Assembly: GCF_000337535.1 (NCBI RefSeq)
Contig: NZ_AOIP01000032.1
Span: 17,987 to 81,986 of the forward strand
DNA: 64,000 nt
Direction of reading: 5' to 3'
Source of the DNA: Natrialba aegyptia DSM 13077
GTDB taxonomy: Archaea; Halobacteriota; Halobacteria; Halobacteriales; Natrialbaceae
The translations under genes and the position numbers were made by a program. A model generated the notes under the pieces. The model ran no database searches. It worked only from the letters and a program-made list of their open reading frames with translations, and was not told the origin of the DNA. Shown here one piece after another: positions 53,982 to 63,915 of this stretch. The first letter of the stretch is position 1. Each line of letters begins with the position of its first letter.

Positions 53982-55439
53982 CTACAGGAAGTCGCTCAAA
54001 AGGGTCTGGCCTCCGGGTACAGACGCGTCTGCGGGAGACTCACTGCTATCGGATGGGTGGGCTTCGTCCTGCGGACCGGTTTCGTGATGCATATCAGTCG
54101 TCTCGGCAACCGCTTCGGGTTCCGATTTCCGCGCTGATTTCGACGGGGATGGTGACGGTGTCTCGTCGTCTTGCCCACCGTCGTCACCGTCGTCACTATC
54201 GTCACTATCGTCACTATCGTCACCGTCGTCCACCGCAGGACGGTCCCGGTCAGCGGAGGCGACAGCACCCTCCCACCCGTCGAGACTCGTCTGATCAGCC
54301 GTCGCGAACTCGAGGTTGGCCACGCGAACGCCGAGTTTCCGGACGGGTTCCGCGTCGAACTCGGTGAAGAGTTCGCGCGCGATCCGGTCGACGAGTTCGG
54401 GGTCGTCGACGGGGCCGGGGAGCGACCGGGCCCTGGTGTTGACGTCGAACGGCGGGAGGACGGCCTTGACGCCGACGGTTCTGTACAGCGCGCCCTCCCG
54501 TTGCGCGCGGTCGGCGACGGCTGCGGCGAGTGTTTCGATCTGTTCGTATTTCGGGTCCGGATCGGAGACGGGATCGGCGAAGGCCGATTCGCGGGAGAAG
54601 CTCTTCGGATCGCCCTTCGGTTCCACGCGGCGGTCGTCCTCGCCGCGCGCGCGGTCGTACAGTTCGCGGCCGCGTTCGCCGAAGCGGTCGACGAGCGGGT
54701 CGGGGTCCGCTGCGGCGACGTCGGCGGCCGTTTCGAGTCCCATCGCTCGGAGTTCACGCGCCGTGACGGGACCGACGCCGTGAAGCAACTCGACGTCGAG
54801 CGGGGCCAGAAACTCCCGGACCTCGCCGGGCCGGACGACGGTCAATCCGTCGGGTTTGTCGAAGTCGCTTGCGATCTTGGCGGCGCTCATCGTCGGCGCG
54901 ACGCCGATGCTAACGTCGATGCCGACCTCGCGTCGAATGCGATCCTTGATGTGGCGAGCGAAGCCGTCCGCGACCTCCCAGGCGGTTCGCTCCGTCACGT
55001 CGAGGTAGGCCTCGTCGATGCTCACTTCACGGACGGTCTCCGCGCAGTCGTGGAGGATCGTTCGCACGTCGGCGGCGACGGACTCGTAGTAGTCCATGTC
55101 GACGGGGCGGTAGTAGCCGGTCTCCTCGCGTTCGAGTTCGGGATCGTGGTCGTCCGCCTCGGGATCGAGTGTGGCGCGGCGCGGCAGGTGCTCGAGCGCG
55201 GTCGAGATCGCCTGTGCGCTTTCGACGCCGAACTCGCGGGCCTCGTAGCTCGCCGTCGCGACGGCCCCGACCGTCTCGCCGGGTTCGTACCCCATGCCGA
55301 CGACGACGGGCGACTCCTGTAACTCGGGCTCGCGCAGGCGCTCACAGGAGGCGTAAAAGCAGTCGGCGTCGACGTGGAGAACGATGCGGTCGGTCGTCTC
55401 CGCGGCCTCGACACCGGGCAGTTGCGGCCCATCAGGCAT
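53982..55439 (-). CDS. dinB: DNA polymerase IV (Y-family)
   Basis: A 485-residue translesion polymerase. The catalytic carboxylates are in LHVDADCFYASCE and VSIDEAYLDVT. The thumb and little-finger domains follow (GVGPVTARELRAMGLETA). Residues 395-415 are a Asp-Ser-rich repeat (DDSDDSDDSDDGDD) and the very C-terminus QTLLSDFL is a PCNA-binding PIP box. The ATG at 55439 gives the normal N-terminus. Confidence 0.93.
   Translation of the reverse strand: MPDGPQLPGVEAAETTDRIVLHVDADCFYASCERLREPELQESPVVVGMGYEPGETVGAVATASYEAREFGVESAQAISTALEHLPRRATLDPEADDHDPELEREETGYYRPVDMDYYESVAADVRTILHDCAETVREVSIDEAYLDVTERTAWEVADGFARHIKDRIRREVGIDVSIGVAPTMSAAKIASDFDKPDGLTVVRPGEVREFLAPLDVELLHGVGPVTARELRAMGLETAADVAAADPDPLVDRFGERGRELYDRARGEDDRRVEPKGDPKSFSRESAFADPVSDPDPKYEQIETLAAAVADRAQREGALYRTVGVKAVLPPFDVNTRARSLPGPVDDPELVDRIARELFTEFDAEPVRKLGVRVANLEFATADQTSLDGWEGAVASADRDRPAVDDGDDSDDSDDSDDGDDGGQDDETPSPSPSKSARKSEPEAVAETTDMHHETGPQDEAHPSDSSESPADASVPGGQTLLSDFL
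54183..54227 (-). repeat. 9-bp tandem repeat in the polymerase IV gene
   Basis: GTCACTATC occurs three times in tandem at 54192-54200, 54201-54209 and 54210-54218, flanked by variant units. It encodes the Asp-Ser/Asp-Asp run and keeps the frame. Confidence 0.9.
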
Positions 55440-55518
55440 TCGTGTATTCGTATAGTGGTAGGAGCGGGGAGTTGTGAACGTTGCGTCCGCCGCTGGTTGT
55501 TCGTCGGTTGGTTCCGGC

Positions 55519-55842
55519 TCAGTTGTAACCGCGCCAGCGGTGGCCACACTCGGTACACTTGAAGAATCGCGTCGGCGGCTCGTCGGCCGAGGCCGTCTGC
55601 TTCAGTGTGTACCAGGCTTCTTGGTTCCCACACTCGTCACAGACGATGTCGGTCGCCTTCGGTTTGCCCTCGAAATTCGCGTTCTCGTCGGACTCGATGA
55701 CGTCGTCGTCGGTCTGGGCTTCGGTCGTGACGAACTCGTCTTCGCGCTCGCGGTCCCGCTCGCTCGTCGCACCGCAGTTCGCACAGACCATGCGATCGCC
55801 GTCCGCCTTCATCATCGAGCCGCAATCGTCGCAAAACTGCAT
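55519..55842 (-). CDS. tfs: Transcription factor S (TFS), RPA12/TFIIS-like
   Basis: A 107-residue RNA polymerase cleavage factor. The N-terminal ribbon uses CDDC and CANC (residues 4-23). The C-terminal ribbon uses CDEC and CTEC, with the RNA-cleavage acidic loop SADEPPTRF between. It rescues stalled polymerase. The ATG at 55842 is used; a start 9 codons upstream is unlikely. Confidence 0.95.
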   Translation of the reverse strand: MQFCDDCGSMMKADGDRMVCANCGATSERDREREDEFVTTEAQTDDDVIESDENANFEGKPKATDIVCDECGNQEAWYTLKQTASADEPPTRFFKCTECGHRWRGYN

Positions 55843-55910
55843 ACCGTCGCGTACGAACGCGCACGGCAAAAGCCCCTCGCCTCCCCGCAGTCCGTCACTC
55901 GGCGTTTCGA

Positions 55911-56984
55911 TCAGTCGACTCGTATTCTGGCACCCGCTCCCGACGGGGCGGCACGCGAAAGCATGACCGAACCGCCGAGTTCACGATCCGCGAGTGCGTT
56001 CTCGGCCGCAGTCACCGCCTCGTCGGCGTGCTCGCGGTCGGTGACGCCGTAGACGACCGGTCCCCACGAGGACTGGCCGACGCCGGAGAGCACCGGACAG
56101 CCCTCGAGTTCTTCGACGAGTTCGCCGGCGGGCGGGCGGAAGACGCCGCCCTGGGCGTCGGCGTACCACGCGCCGTTCTTGTGGCCGATCTCGCGGACGG
56201 CTTCGCCGAAGGCTTCGAGTCGGCCGGCGGCGGCCGCGGGCAGTAGTTTCCGGGTGACGACGCCGGCGAGTTCGTCCGCGATCGCGGGGTCGGCGCGTTC
56301 GACGACGGCGCGCATGCTGGCGTCCTCGTCCTCGCCGCTGCGGCCGGGTTCGGCGTCGGGAACGACGACGAGAAAGCGCCAGTCGTCGGGCAGGTTGTGG
56401 CGGGCGACGACCGGGGGAACGGTCCAGTCGCCCTCCGCCGGCGGGGCGGTCGTGAATCGATTCGTCGGGTGGCCGGCGTCGACGACGAAGCCGCCGTTTT
56501 CGAAGGTTGCGACGCCGACGCCGCTGCGACCACCGCGGCCCATGGCGGGTGCGCGGGAACGGATTTGTGGGTCGTAATTGTGATCGTGGTCGGGGTCGGG
56601 GTCGAGGTCGTGATCGTGAACTCGAGCCGTCGCCGCGAGGATCGAGAGGGCAAGTTGCGTGCCGCTGCCGAGGCCGACGTGACGGGGGAGTTGCTCGTCG
56701 ACAGTCAGCGAAACGCCGGGAACGCCGAGGATATCGACGGCGCGGCTCGCGTACCGCCGAACGAGCGGATCGTCGGCGACGACGTCGGTTGCGCGGGTGG
56801 CGACGACGGTGACGCGGGGTTCCGCGAGGCCGATACCGATACCGCCGTAGAGGCGCTCGCGGGCGAGCGAGAGGTTCTGAAAGCCGACGTGGAGTCGAGC
56901 GCCGGCGCTGACGGTCACCCTGTCCGTGCCCGCCGCTGACGACGATGGCGCTGGCGTTGTGGCCGGGTCGCTCGAGTGCCGCAT
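55911..56984 (-). CDS. GHMP kinase-family beta-RFAP synthase-like protein with His/Asp insertion
   Basis: A 357-residue protein related to beta-ribofuranosylaminobenzene 5'-phosphate synthase (first step of methanopterin-type pterins). Family segments are ARLHVGFQNLSLARERLYGG and the glycine loop PRHVGLGSGTQLALS. Between about residues 123 and 139 lies the insertion HDHDLDPDPDHDHNYDP, absent from normal members and located in a surface loop. FRPPAGELVEELEG is the C-terminal region. What pterin haloarchaea make with it is unresolved. Confidence 0.8.
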   Translation of the reverse strand: MRHSSDPATTPAPSSSAAGTDRVTVSAGARLHVGFQNLSLARERLYGGIGIGLAEPRVTVVATRATDVVADDPLVRRYASRAVDILGVPGVSLTVDEQLPRHVGLGSGTQLALSILAATARVHDHDLDPDPDHDHNYDPQIRSRAPAMGRGGRSGVGVATFENGGFVVDAGHPTNRFTTAPPAEGDWTVPPVVARHNLPDDWRFLVVVPDAEPGRSGEDEDASMRAVVERADPAIADELAGVVTRKLLPAAAAGRLEAFGEAVREIGHKNGAWYADAQGGVFRPPAGELVEELEGCPVLSGVGQSSWGPVVYGVTDREHADEAVTAAENALADRELGGSVMLSRAAPSGAGARIRVD

Positions 56985-57198
56985 GGAAGTCGTGTCCGTT
57001 GTACGGATGGTTCCGGCAAGGGGGTTTCGACGCTGGCAACGCCTGACGGCAGTTCGAAGCGACGAGAGAGACCGGAGACGGGCGCGGCTGCCGTCGAGCG
57101 TTCTGTGGCCGTAAACAGCGCCCAGCGATCTCACTGCCGGTGAGTCGGACTTCGAGAGAAGGACCCCAGATCAGTCGGATCCGCGGCAAACGCGGTCG

Positions 57199-57528
57199 CT
57201 ATCGTTTCGGCGATCCATACTCGACGTGAACGGTCGGCGTACTCGGCGATTCGGACGCCGGAACGCCGTTCCAATCGACGACGTGGATGTTCGCCATCTC
57301 GCCGGCGAATCGGAACCGCTGGACACCGACGTCGATCGTTCCCTCGGCGACCTTTTCGGAGACGATCGTCGCCTCCGCGACCGGGTCGTCCGCGAGCATC
57401 TCGATCTCGCCGTCGACGGCGATCTCGAACGTCGAGGGGACGCCGCGTCCTACGATCGTAACGAGGTTCGGAAGCTGTTCAGCTGATTGTACGCTCGTAT
57501 CCTGTGATACCGGATCGTCGCGTGCCAT
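57199..57528 (-). CDS. Small hypothetical protein
   Basis: A 109-residue acidic protein with a central beta-rich part (VGRGVPSTFEIAVDGEIEML, EGTIDVGVQRFRFAGEM, and IHVVDWNGVPA). No family is recognised. A TATA-like box (minus strand CTTATATC, 57551-57559) lies at leaderless spacing before its ATG. Confidence 0.7.
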   Translation of the reverse strand: MARDDPVSQDTSVQSAEQLPNLVTIVGRGVPSTFEIAVDGEIEMLADDPVAEATIVSEKVAEGTIDVGVQRFRFAGEMANIHVVDWNGVPASESPSTPTVHVEYGSPKR

Positions 57529-57550
57529 GCTTCGATGAGCTAAACGCCGG

Positions 57551-57559
57551 GATATAAGC
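57551..57559 (-). promoter_or_regulatory. TATA box of the small hypothetical gene
   Basis: Minus-strand CTTATATCC about 23-31 bp before the ATG at 57528. Confidence 0.6.
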
Positions 57560-57686
57560 TTTCTTCCTCCGGAATCGATCAAAATCCGTGACCATCAGGC
57601 GTAGACGACTTCATTCGTCCGATCCGCCGCTTCGCCGTCCGGCGATCCATGCACTCACCGCTGGAAAGAACGTCCGAGAAACGGTG

Positions 57687-57693
57687 ACTTATG
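57687..57693 (+). promoter_or_regulatory. TATA-like box of ilvD
   Basis: ACTTATG about 24-30 bp before the ATG at 57717, leaderless spacing. Weaker match than others. Confidence 0.4.
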
Positions 57694-57716
57694 GTTCCCT
57701 GCCACAAGGTCCGAGC

Positions 57717-59453
57717 ATGAGCAGCGACGAGTTCGACTACGGCAAAGACGAGCGCCTTCGGAGCCGCGAGGTCACCGAAGGTCCTGACAAGGCACCCCAC
57801 CGAGCGATGTTCCGTGCGATGGGGTTCGACGGCGAGGATCTCTCCTCGCCGATGATCGGCGTTCCGAACCCGGCGGCGGACATCACGCCGTGTAACGTCC
57901 ACTTGGACGACGTCGCCGAATCAGCCCTCGACGCTGCCGACGAGGCCGGCGGCATGCCCATCGAGTTCGGCACGATCACGATCTCGGACGCGATTTCGAT
58001 GGGGACCGAGGGGATGAAAGCGTCGCTCATCTCGCGGGAACTCATCGCCGACAGTGTCGAACTCGTCACGTTCGGCGAGCGCATCGACGGGCTCGTCACC
58101 GTCGCGGGCTGCGACAAGAACCTGCCCGGAATGATGATGGCCGCGATCCGGACGGACCTTCCCTCCGTCTTCCTCTACGGCGGGTCGATCATGCCGGGCC
58201 AGCACGAGGGCCGGGACGTGACCGTCGTCAACGTCTTCGAGGGGGTCGGCACCTACGCCGCCGGCGAGATGGACGCCGATGAACTCGACGGCCTCGAGCG
58301 CAACGCCTGCCCCGGCGCGGGCTCGTGCGGCGGGATGTACACCGCGAACACGATGGCTTCCCTCTCGGAGGCCCTCGGCCTCGCACCCCTGGGAAGCGCG
58401 TCCCCGCCCGCCGAGGACGAGGAGCGCTACGAGGTCGCCCGCCGCGCGGGTGAACTCGCCGTCGAAGTCGTCGAAGAAGACCGCCGTCCCTCCGATATCC
58501 TCACGCGCGAGTCCTTCGAAAACGCCATCGCGCTCCAGACCGCTGTCGGCGGCTCCACGAACGGCGTCCTCCACCTGCTCGCGCTCGCCCGCGAAGCCGG
58601 CGTCGACCTCGACATCGAGGACTTCGACGAGATATCGCGCCGGACGCCGAAGATCGCCGACCTCGCGCCCGGCGGCGACCGCGTGATGAACGATCTCCAC
58701 GAGATCGGCGGCGTGCCGATCGTCATCCGCCGCCTGCTCGACGCCGACCTGTTCCACGGCGACGCGATGACCGTGACCGGGCGGACCGTCGCGGAGGAAC
58801 TCGACCGACTCGACCTGCCGGCCGACGACGACGTTTCCGCGGACTTCCTCTACCCCGTCGACGATCCCAAGGAGGTCGAGGGCGCAATCAAGATCCTCTC
58901 GGGCAACCTCGCCCCCGACGGCGCGGTGCTCAAGGTCACCGGCGACGACGAGTTCTACCACCAGGGGCCGGCTCGGATCTTCGAGGACGAGGAGGCTGCC
59001 ATGGAGTACGTCCAGGAAGGTCACATCGAGAGCGGCGACGTGATCGTCATTCGTAACGAGGGACCCAAGGGCGGGCCCGGCATGCGCGAGATGCTCGGCG
59101 TCACCGCGGCCGTCGTCGGCGCGGGCCACGAGGACGACGTGGCGCTCATCACGGACGGCCGCTTCTCCGGCGGCACCCGCGGCCCGATGATCGGCCACGT
59201 CGCCCCCGAGGCGTTCGTCGGCGGCCCCATCGGCCTGCTCGAAGACGGCGACGAGATCACGGTCGACATTCCCGACCGGACGCTCGATGTCGACGTTGAA
59301 GAAGATGAACTCGCGACGCGCCGCGAGGAGTGGGACCAGCCGGATCCGGCCTACGACAACGGCGTGTTAGCGAAGTTCGGTCGGGATTTCGGCTCGGCGT
59401 CGAACGGAGCGGTGACGAATCCGGGGCTTAAATCAGACCTAGACGGAGCGTAA
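57717..59453 (+). CDS. ilvD: Dihydroxy-acid dehydratase
   Basis: A 578-residue Fe-S enzyme of valine, leucine and isoleucine synthesis, converting dihydroxy-acids to keto-acids. The cluster cysteines are in [18 protein letters not shown] and [16 protein letters not shown]. The C-terminal domain has [13 protein letters not shown] and [10 protein letters not shown]. Length and motifs match the IlvD/Edd family; no other branched-chain gene is in the window. Confidence 0.95.
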   Translation: MSSDEFDYGKDERLRSREVTEGPDKAPHRAMFRAMGFDGEDLSSPMIGVPNPAADITPCNVHLDDVAESALDAADEAGGMPIEFGTITISDAISMGTEGMKASLISRELIADSVELVTFGERIDGLVTVAGCDKNLPGMMMAAIRTDLPSVFLYGGSIMPGQHEGRDVTVVNVFEGVGTYAAGEMDADELDGLERNACPGAGSCGGMYTANTMASLSEALGLAPLGSASPPAEDEERYEVARRAGELAVEVVEEDRRPSDILTRESFENAIALQTAVGGSTNGVLHLLALAREAGVDLDIEDFDEISRRTPKIADLAPGGDRVMNDLHEIGGVPIVIRRLLDADLFHGDAMTVTGRTVAEELDRLDLPADDDVSADFLYPVDDPKEVEGAIKILSGNLAPDGAVLKVTGDDEFYHQGPARIFEDEEAAMEYVQEGHIESGDVIVIRNEGPKGGPGMREMLGVTAAVVGAGHEDDVALITDGRFSGGTRGPMIGHVAPEAFVGGPIGLLEDGDEITVDIPDRTLDVDVEEDELATRREEWDQPDPAYDNGVLAKFGRDFGSASNGAVTNPGLKSDLDGA

Positions 59454-59528
59454 GCACCGTCTACCGGCCGCTCCCCCTTCTATTTCCTGCACGAGATTTT
59501 CCCCGAACTATCACCGAGGGTCGAGTAG

Positions 59529-59684
59529 ATGTACAAGTACTGTCTCGAGTGTGACTGGCAGTTCGATACGGCGGGCGACCACACCGAGGCCGAGATTTCG
59601 AAACGCGCAATCGAGCACTTCGTCGAAACGGGACACACTGTCGATTCACTCCGCTTGCCACCGCCAGTCGTGCGCAGAAATTGA
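59529..59684 (+). CDS. Very small Cys protein
   Basis: A 51-residue protein starting MYKYCLECDWQFDTAG, with one CxxC pair, a helix (EAEISKRAIEHFVETGH) with two histidines, and a basic end. It may bind zinc as a small finger (C2H2-like). It is close to ilvD on the same strand (75 bp gap). No family name is known to me; too short for most ORF tables. Confidence 0.6.
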   Translation: MYKYCLECDWQFDTAGDHTEAEISKRAIEHFVETGHTVDSLRLPPPVVRRN

Positions 59685-59807
59685 CGCGGCTGGCTTCCCT
59701 CGGTGGGCGTTGTACGTTGTGCACTACCACCGCGGCCGCCCGCTCTCAGCGAGCAGCGATCGGGCGGGTGGCTAACTGCTGATTGCTTACGGCTGACTGC
59801 GTACCGC

Positions 59808-60386
59808 TTACCCGCGACGGTCGAGAATTCGCTCGATAATCAGCCGCGTCGAAAGGAGTTCATCCTCGTGGGCGGGGTCTCGCCCGCTCGCCCGCTCGAC
59901 CGTACAGTCGATCTCCCGCCGGTCGAGTTCAGCCTGGATCGCCGCCGGGTCGTGGTGTTGGTCGTGGCCGAGGACGATGACGTCCGGGTCGATCCGTTCG
60001 ATCGGGACGAAGATGTCTTCTTCGTGCCCGAGGAGGGCCTCGTCGACGGGTTCGAGTGCGTCGACGACATCGCGTCGCTGGGCCGCCGAGCAGATCGGCG
60101 CTTCCTTGTGATCGACGTTTGCCTTGCGGGCGACGATCACGTACAGTTCCTCGCCCATCGCGGCGGCCTCTTCGAGATAGTGGACGTGACCCGGATGGAG
60201 GATATCGAAGGTCCCCTGAGCGATGACCGTTCGAGAACTCGGCTCTGTGTTCGAGCGGCTGTTTCTGTCGGTGTCTCCGTTCGTGTTCGTTCCCCCGTCC
60301 GTATCCGTACTCCCGTCCGCGTCTGCGTCCGTATCCGATCGTGAATGTGCTCGCCGCTCGTCCGACTGAGATGCTGAGTCTGTCAT
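59808..60386 (-). CDS. ribL: FAD synthetase (cytidylyltransferase-fold)
   Basis: A 192-residue nucleotidyltransferase. The HxGH motif is [17 protein letters not shown] and the C-terminal motif lies in [12 protein letters not shown]. The archaeal RibL family transfers AMP to FMN to make FAD (established for Methanocaldococcus). The first 50 residues are an Asp/Thr/Ser-rich low-complexity extension, encoded by short repeats. The ATG at 60386 is used. Confidence 0.85.
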   Translation of the reverse strand: MTDSASQSDERRAHSRSDTDADADGSTDTDGGTNTNGDTDRNSRSNTEPSSRTVIAQGTFDILHPGHVHYLEEAAAMGEELYVIVARKANVDHKEAPICSAAQRRDVVDALEPVDEALLGHEEDIFVPIERIDPDVIVLGHDQHHDPAAIQAELDRREIDCTVERASGRDPAHEDELLSTRLIIERILDRRG

Positions 60387-60487
60387 ACGTCCGTAGCTTG
60401 CTCGGCTCGTTGCCGTTTGTCGTGCGTGGTCTGTCGCGGTCGTCCGCCGTCGTTTCGTCGGTGCTCGTCGCCTTCAGCCATCGGCTG

Positions 60488-60982
60488 TCACCGGAGTTCC
60501 TCGTCGATATCCGCCTGCGTGAAATCGAAGAAGTCCTCGGTCTCGGGCAAGTCGACGTCGATCACGTTCAGGGTCGTTCGCTTCCCCTGCGAGTCGAACG
60601 CCTTCCAGTCGTGTTGGCGGTACGGCGCGCCGATAATGATGTGGACGCTGCCGCGACCGAAGGTCTGTAGATCCGCACTGCTCGGGCTGATAACGCCGTT
60701 CGGGTGGGAGTGAACGCTTCCGAGTGCCTTCACGTCGTTCGGAATTTGGCTCGTCTTGACCGTCGCGCTCACGCTGTTGGATTCGGTCCCCGGCACCACG
60801 AGAACGTCCGTGATGACGAGCCCGTCCCGCTCCAACCCCAGTCGTTCCGCTTCGGTTCCCCGCAGGAATCCCATATACTCGTTCGGATGGGACGCCTCCG
60901 AAGACTCCATGGCGAACTCGAGGGTTTCCTCGGCAATACCGAGGATCTCGTTCGAGCGAAACAGCGCGTCGAGCAGCCCCAT
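60488..60982 (-). CDS. JAMM-domain metalloprotease (desampylase-like)
   Basis: A 164-residue JAB/MPN protein. The zinc site is VHSHPNGVISPSSADL (HxH and Asp), with the catalytic Glu in the first helix region HPNEYMGFL. Such haloarchaeal JAMM proteins remove SAMP ubiquitin-like modifiers in Haloferax (HvJAMM1). The ATG at 60982 gives the normal MGLLDALFRS start. Its neighbours do not include SAMP genes. Confidence 0.88.
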   Translation of the reverse strand: MGLLDALFRSNEILGIAEETLEFAMESSEASHPNEYMGFLRGTEAERLGLERDGLVITDVLVVPGTESNSVSATVKTSQIPNDVKALGSVHSHPNGVISPSSADLQTFGRGSVHIIIGAPYRQHDWKAFDSQGKRTTLNVIDVDLPETEDFFDFTQADIDEELR

Positions 60983-61225
60983 ATCACCTCCTGCGGCCTT
61001 GCGGTTGCTAAACGTTCCGATGCAGCGGCTCCTCCCGACTCCAGTACGATTCGTTCCCGCTCCACACCCCGAAGACCGTCCGGCAGTCACTCGCCGCCGC
61101 TGTTACTACTCGCTACAACCGATAGAACCGATGAACGCCGTCTTCTGCGGCCCTGCTGGCAGTCCGAGGCTGTCGTCGCTGCTTGACAAGGGTTATACGC
61201 GGCCGTCACTAACCCGACATTCAAG

Positions 61226-63145
61226 ATGACACGTGAGGCCGCCGGGGTCCCCGGCGACGACGACGGGGATTCCGTCGTCTACGATCTCGATGCTGATTGT
61301 ACCGCAGACGATGTCGAACGAAACCAGCCCTATCTCGCCGAAATCAACGGCATTGTCGACTACGGCGTCTTCGTCGATCTCTCCGAAAGCGTCTCCGGAC
61401 TCGTCCACGAGTCCGTTCTCGAAGGCACCTACGCCGTCGGCGACGAACTCGTCGTCGAACTCGAAACCGTCCGGGATAACGGCGATCTTGCCTTCGAACC
61501 CGCCGATATCGATGTCGAGGGTGACGAGTATACCGTCGAAGGTATCTCTCACGACTACACGCTGACCGGAACCAACCGCCTCGAGAGTTCGATCGGCGAA
61601 CAGATCCACGTCGAGGGCGAGGTCGTACAGGTCAAACAGACCGGCGGCCCGACCATCTTCCACATCACCGACGAGTTCGGCGTCGTCCCCTGTGCGGCAT
61701 TCGAAGAGGCCGGCGTTCGCGCCTATCCGCAGGTCGAAGTCGGCGACGTGGTCCGCGTTACGGGGACGCCCGAACACCGCGAGGGATCGGTCCAGATCGA
61801 AGTCGACGGGCTCTCGAAACTCGAGGGAGAAATCGCCGAGGAAGCCCGCGAGCGACTCGATACCGCACTCGAAGAGCGCGCCGAGCCACACGATGTGGAC
61901 TCGCTGATCGACTGGCCCGCGTTCGAAAAGCTGCGACCGAACCTAGAGGAGGTCGCGACGTTGCTTCGTCGGACGGTACTCGAGGGCCGCCCGATCCGCG
62001 TGCGCCACCACGCAGACGGCGACGGGATGTGCGCTGCCGTCCCCGTTCAGATCGCACTCGAGCGGTTCATCGCCGACGTTCACGAGGATGAAAACGCGCC
62101 CCAGCACCTCATCAAGCGTCTGCCCGCGAAGGCCCCGTTCTACGAGATGGAAGACGCCACGCGGGACTTGAACTTCGCGCTCGAAGACCGCGAAAAACAC
62201 GGCCAGCAGCTCCCGCTGCTCCTGATGCTCGATAACGGCTCGACGGCCGAGGACGTGCCGGCCTACGAGGCGCTGACCCACTACGACATTCCGATCGTCG
62301 CGATCGATCACCACCACCCCGATCCCGACGCCGTCGGCGACCTCCTCGACGCCCACGTCAACCCCTACCTCCACGACGAGGACTACCGGATCACCACGGG
62401 CATGCTCTGCGTCGAACTCGCCCGGATGATCTACCCGGACATCACGGACGAACTCCGCCACGTCCCCGCTGTCGCCGGTCTCTCGGACCGCTCGAAAGCC
62501 GACGCGCTGGACGACTACATCGAACTCGCTGCCGACGAAGGCTACGACGAGGATCGGCTGCAAGACGTCAGCGAAGCCCTCGACTACGCCGCCTTCTGGC
62601 TGCGCTATAACTCCGGCGACCAACTGATCCAGGACCTGCTCCAGATCGACAGCGACGACGAGCAGCGCCACCGCGAACTCATCTCGTTCTTCGCCAACCG
62701 CGCCCGCGAAGAAGTCGACGAACAACTCGACGCCGCCATGTCCCACCTCGAACACGAGGACCTGGACAACGGTGCTCACCTCTACCGGATCGACGTCGAA
62801 AACTACGCCCACCGCTTTACCTACCCCGCACCGGGTAAGACCACCGGCGAAATTCACGACCGCAAGATCGAGGAAACCGGCGATCCCGTCATCACGGTCG
62901 GCTACGGCCCCGACTTCGCCGTCCTGCGCTCGGACGGCGTCCGCCTCGACATCCCGCAGATGGTCTCCGAACTCGAAGACGAAGTACCGGGCGGCGGCGT
63001 CTCCGGCGGCGGCCACCTCGTCGTCGGCTCGATCAAGTTCGTCAAAGGCAAACGCGAGGACGTCATCGACGCGCTGGTCGAGAAGATGGAAGAAGCAGAG
63101 ATCGACGAGGCGCTCTCGAGCGCAGCGCCGATCGACGACGACTAA
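61226..63145 (+). CDS. RecJ-like DHH phosphoesterase with S1 and OB domains
   Basis: A 639-residue protein. Residues 30-90 are an S1-type RNA-binding domain (GIVDYGVFVDLSESVSGLVH). An OB-fold follows (HVEGEVVQVKQTGGPTIFHI). The DHH phosphoesterase has motif I in VRHHADGDGMCAAVPVQIAL, LDNGSTAED, and the DHH motif in VAIDHHHPDPD. The DHHA1 part holds GGGVSGGGHLVVGSIKFVKG. Archaeal RecJ-like (GAN) proteins act in replication and recombination. A TATA-like box (GTTATACGC) lies about 30 bp before the ATG. Confidence 0.9.
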   Translation: MTREAAGVPGDDDGDSVVYDLDADCTADDVERNQPYLAEINGIVDYGVFVDLSESVSGLVHESVLEGTYAVGDELVVELETVRDNGDLAFEPADIDVEGDEYTVEGISHDYTLTGTNRLESSIGEQIHVEGEVVQVKQTGGPTIFHITDEFGVVPCAAFEEAGVRAYPQVEVGDVVRVTGTPEHREGSVQIEVDGLSKLEGEIAEEARERLDTALEERAEPHDVDSLIDWPAFEKLRPNLEEVATLLRRTVLEGRPIRVRHHADGDGMCAAVPVQIALERFIADVHEDENAPQHLIKRLPAKAPFYEMEDATRDLNFALEDREKHGQQLPLLLMLDNGSTAEDVPAYEALTHYDIPIVAIDHHHPDPDAVGDLLDAHVNPYLHDEDYRITTGMLCVELARMIYPDITDELRHVPAVAGLSDRSKADALDDYIELAADEGYDEDRLQDVSEALDYAAFWLRYNSGDQLIQDLLQIDSDDEQRHRELISFFANRAREEVDEQLDAAMSHLEHEDLDNGAHLYRIDVENYAHRFTYPAPGKTTGEIHDRKIEETGDPVITVGYGPDFAVLRSDGVRLDIPQMVSELEDEVPGGGVSGGGHLVVGSIKFVKGKREDVIDALVEKMEEAEIDEALSSAAPIDDD

Positions 63146-63238
63146 CTCCGGTCATCCGGCGGTCCGATTTCCTGCGGCTTGTCGTTCAAGAACTCGTCCC
63201 AGAATAGCGGCCGTAAAACGCTGATTTCTCTCCTTCTC

Positions 63239-63367
63239 TCAGTCCGATCCGTGACGGGGCGTGAATCCGCAGTCTACGCACTCGAAGGAGTCGTAGCTGA
63301 CCGCGAGTTCACCGGCGCAGGATGGACAGCGGTACGTCGTGTCGGTATCGCGTTGGGTGATTGCCAT
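63239..63367 (-). CDS. Tiny zinc ribbon protein
   Basis: A 42-residue protein with two CxxC pairs (RCPSCAGEL and ECVDCGFTPRHG), the classical spacing of a single zinc ribbon. The ATG at 63367 starts MAITQRDTDTTY. Function unknown. It is convergent with the RecJ-like gene. Confidence 0.72.
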   Translation of the reverse strand: MAITQRDTDTTYRCPSCAGELAVSYDSFECVDCGFTPRHGSD

Positions 63368-63520
63368 GGTTGGAGTCGAGTGATCAGCACCAATAAGCGC
63401 ACCTATTATGGAGACTGAATTCTCAAGTGACATTAAAACACATACGTTATTCGCTACCGAGCGGAATGTCGGACGGTCCCACTGGTGGATCGAGTTCGCA
63501 AGCCGGGAAGCGCCGAGTCT

Positions 63521-63844
63521 CTAGAACTGGTACCGTCGCTCGTCGTCCATCGTCGGATACTGGTCCGCGCCGGTCATCTCGTCGAAGGTCATCCCAGAGA
63601 GGTACTCGTCGTACGTGACGTCGAAGCCCGAACGCAGGTGGAAATCGAGCGATCCGGTCTCGACGCTCGACTGAAAGAGCATGTGGATCGCGCGCCGAAC
63701 GAGTTCGTCCGTTTCGTCGGGTTCGAGCGCCGTTTCGAGCATCGCGAGTTCGTTTCGGGTTTCGCGGTCGAGCGAGACGGTGAGGTCGTCGTCGAACGCG
63801 CTGTAGGAGTCTTGCATTGCCGCGGAGAGGTCGTCGAGGCTCAT
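63521..63844 (-). CDS. RHH-like small protein
   Basis: A 107-residue acidic protein. Residues 20-60 read as a ribbon-helix-helix: strand DLTVSLD, helix RETRNELAMLETAL and helix DETDELVRRAIHMLF. The rest (FDVTYDEYLSGMTFDEM) has no recognised motif. A regulatory role is possible. The ATG lies close to the end of the window. Confidence 0.7.
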   Translation of the reverse strand: MSLDDLSAAMQDSYSAFDDDLTVSLDRETRNELAMLETALEPDETDELVRRAIHMLFQSSVETGSLDFHLRSGFDVTYDEYLSGMTFDEMTGADQYPTMDDERRYQF

Positions 63845-63915
63845 AGGGGGTGGAGGTGTGCCCGCTGGAAAATCTTTTCGTGGTGTCGTCGGCAGCGAGT
63901 CGGCGGGGGGCCGCG

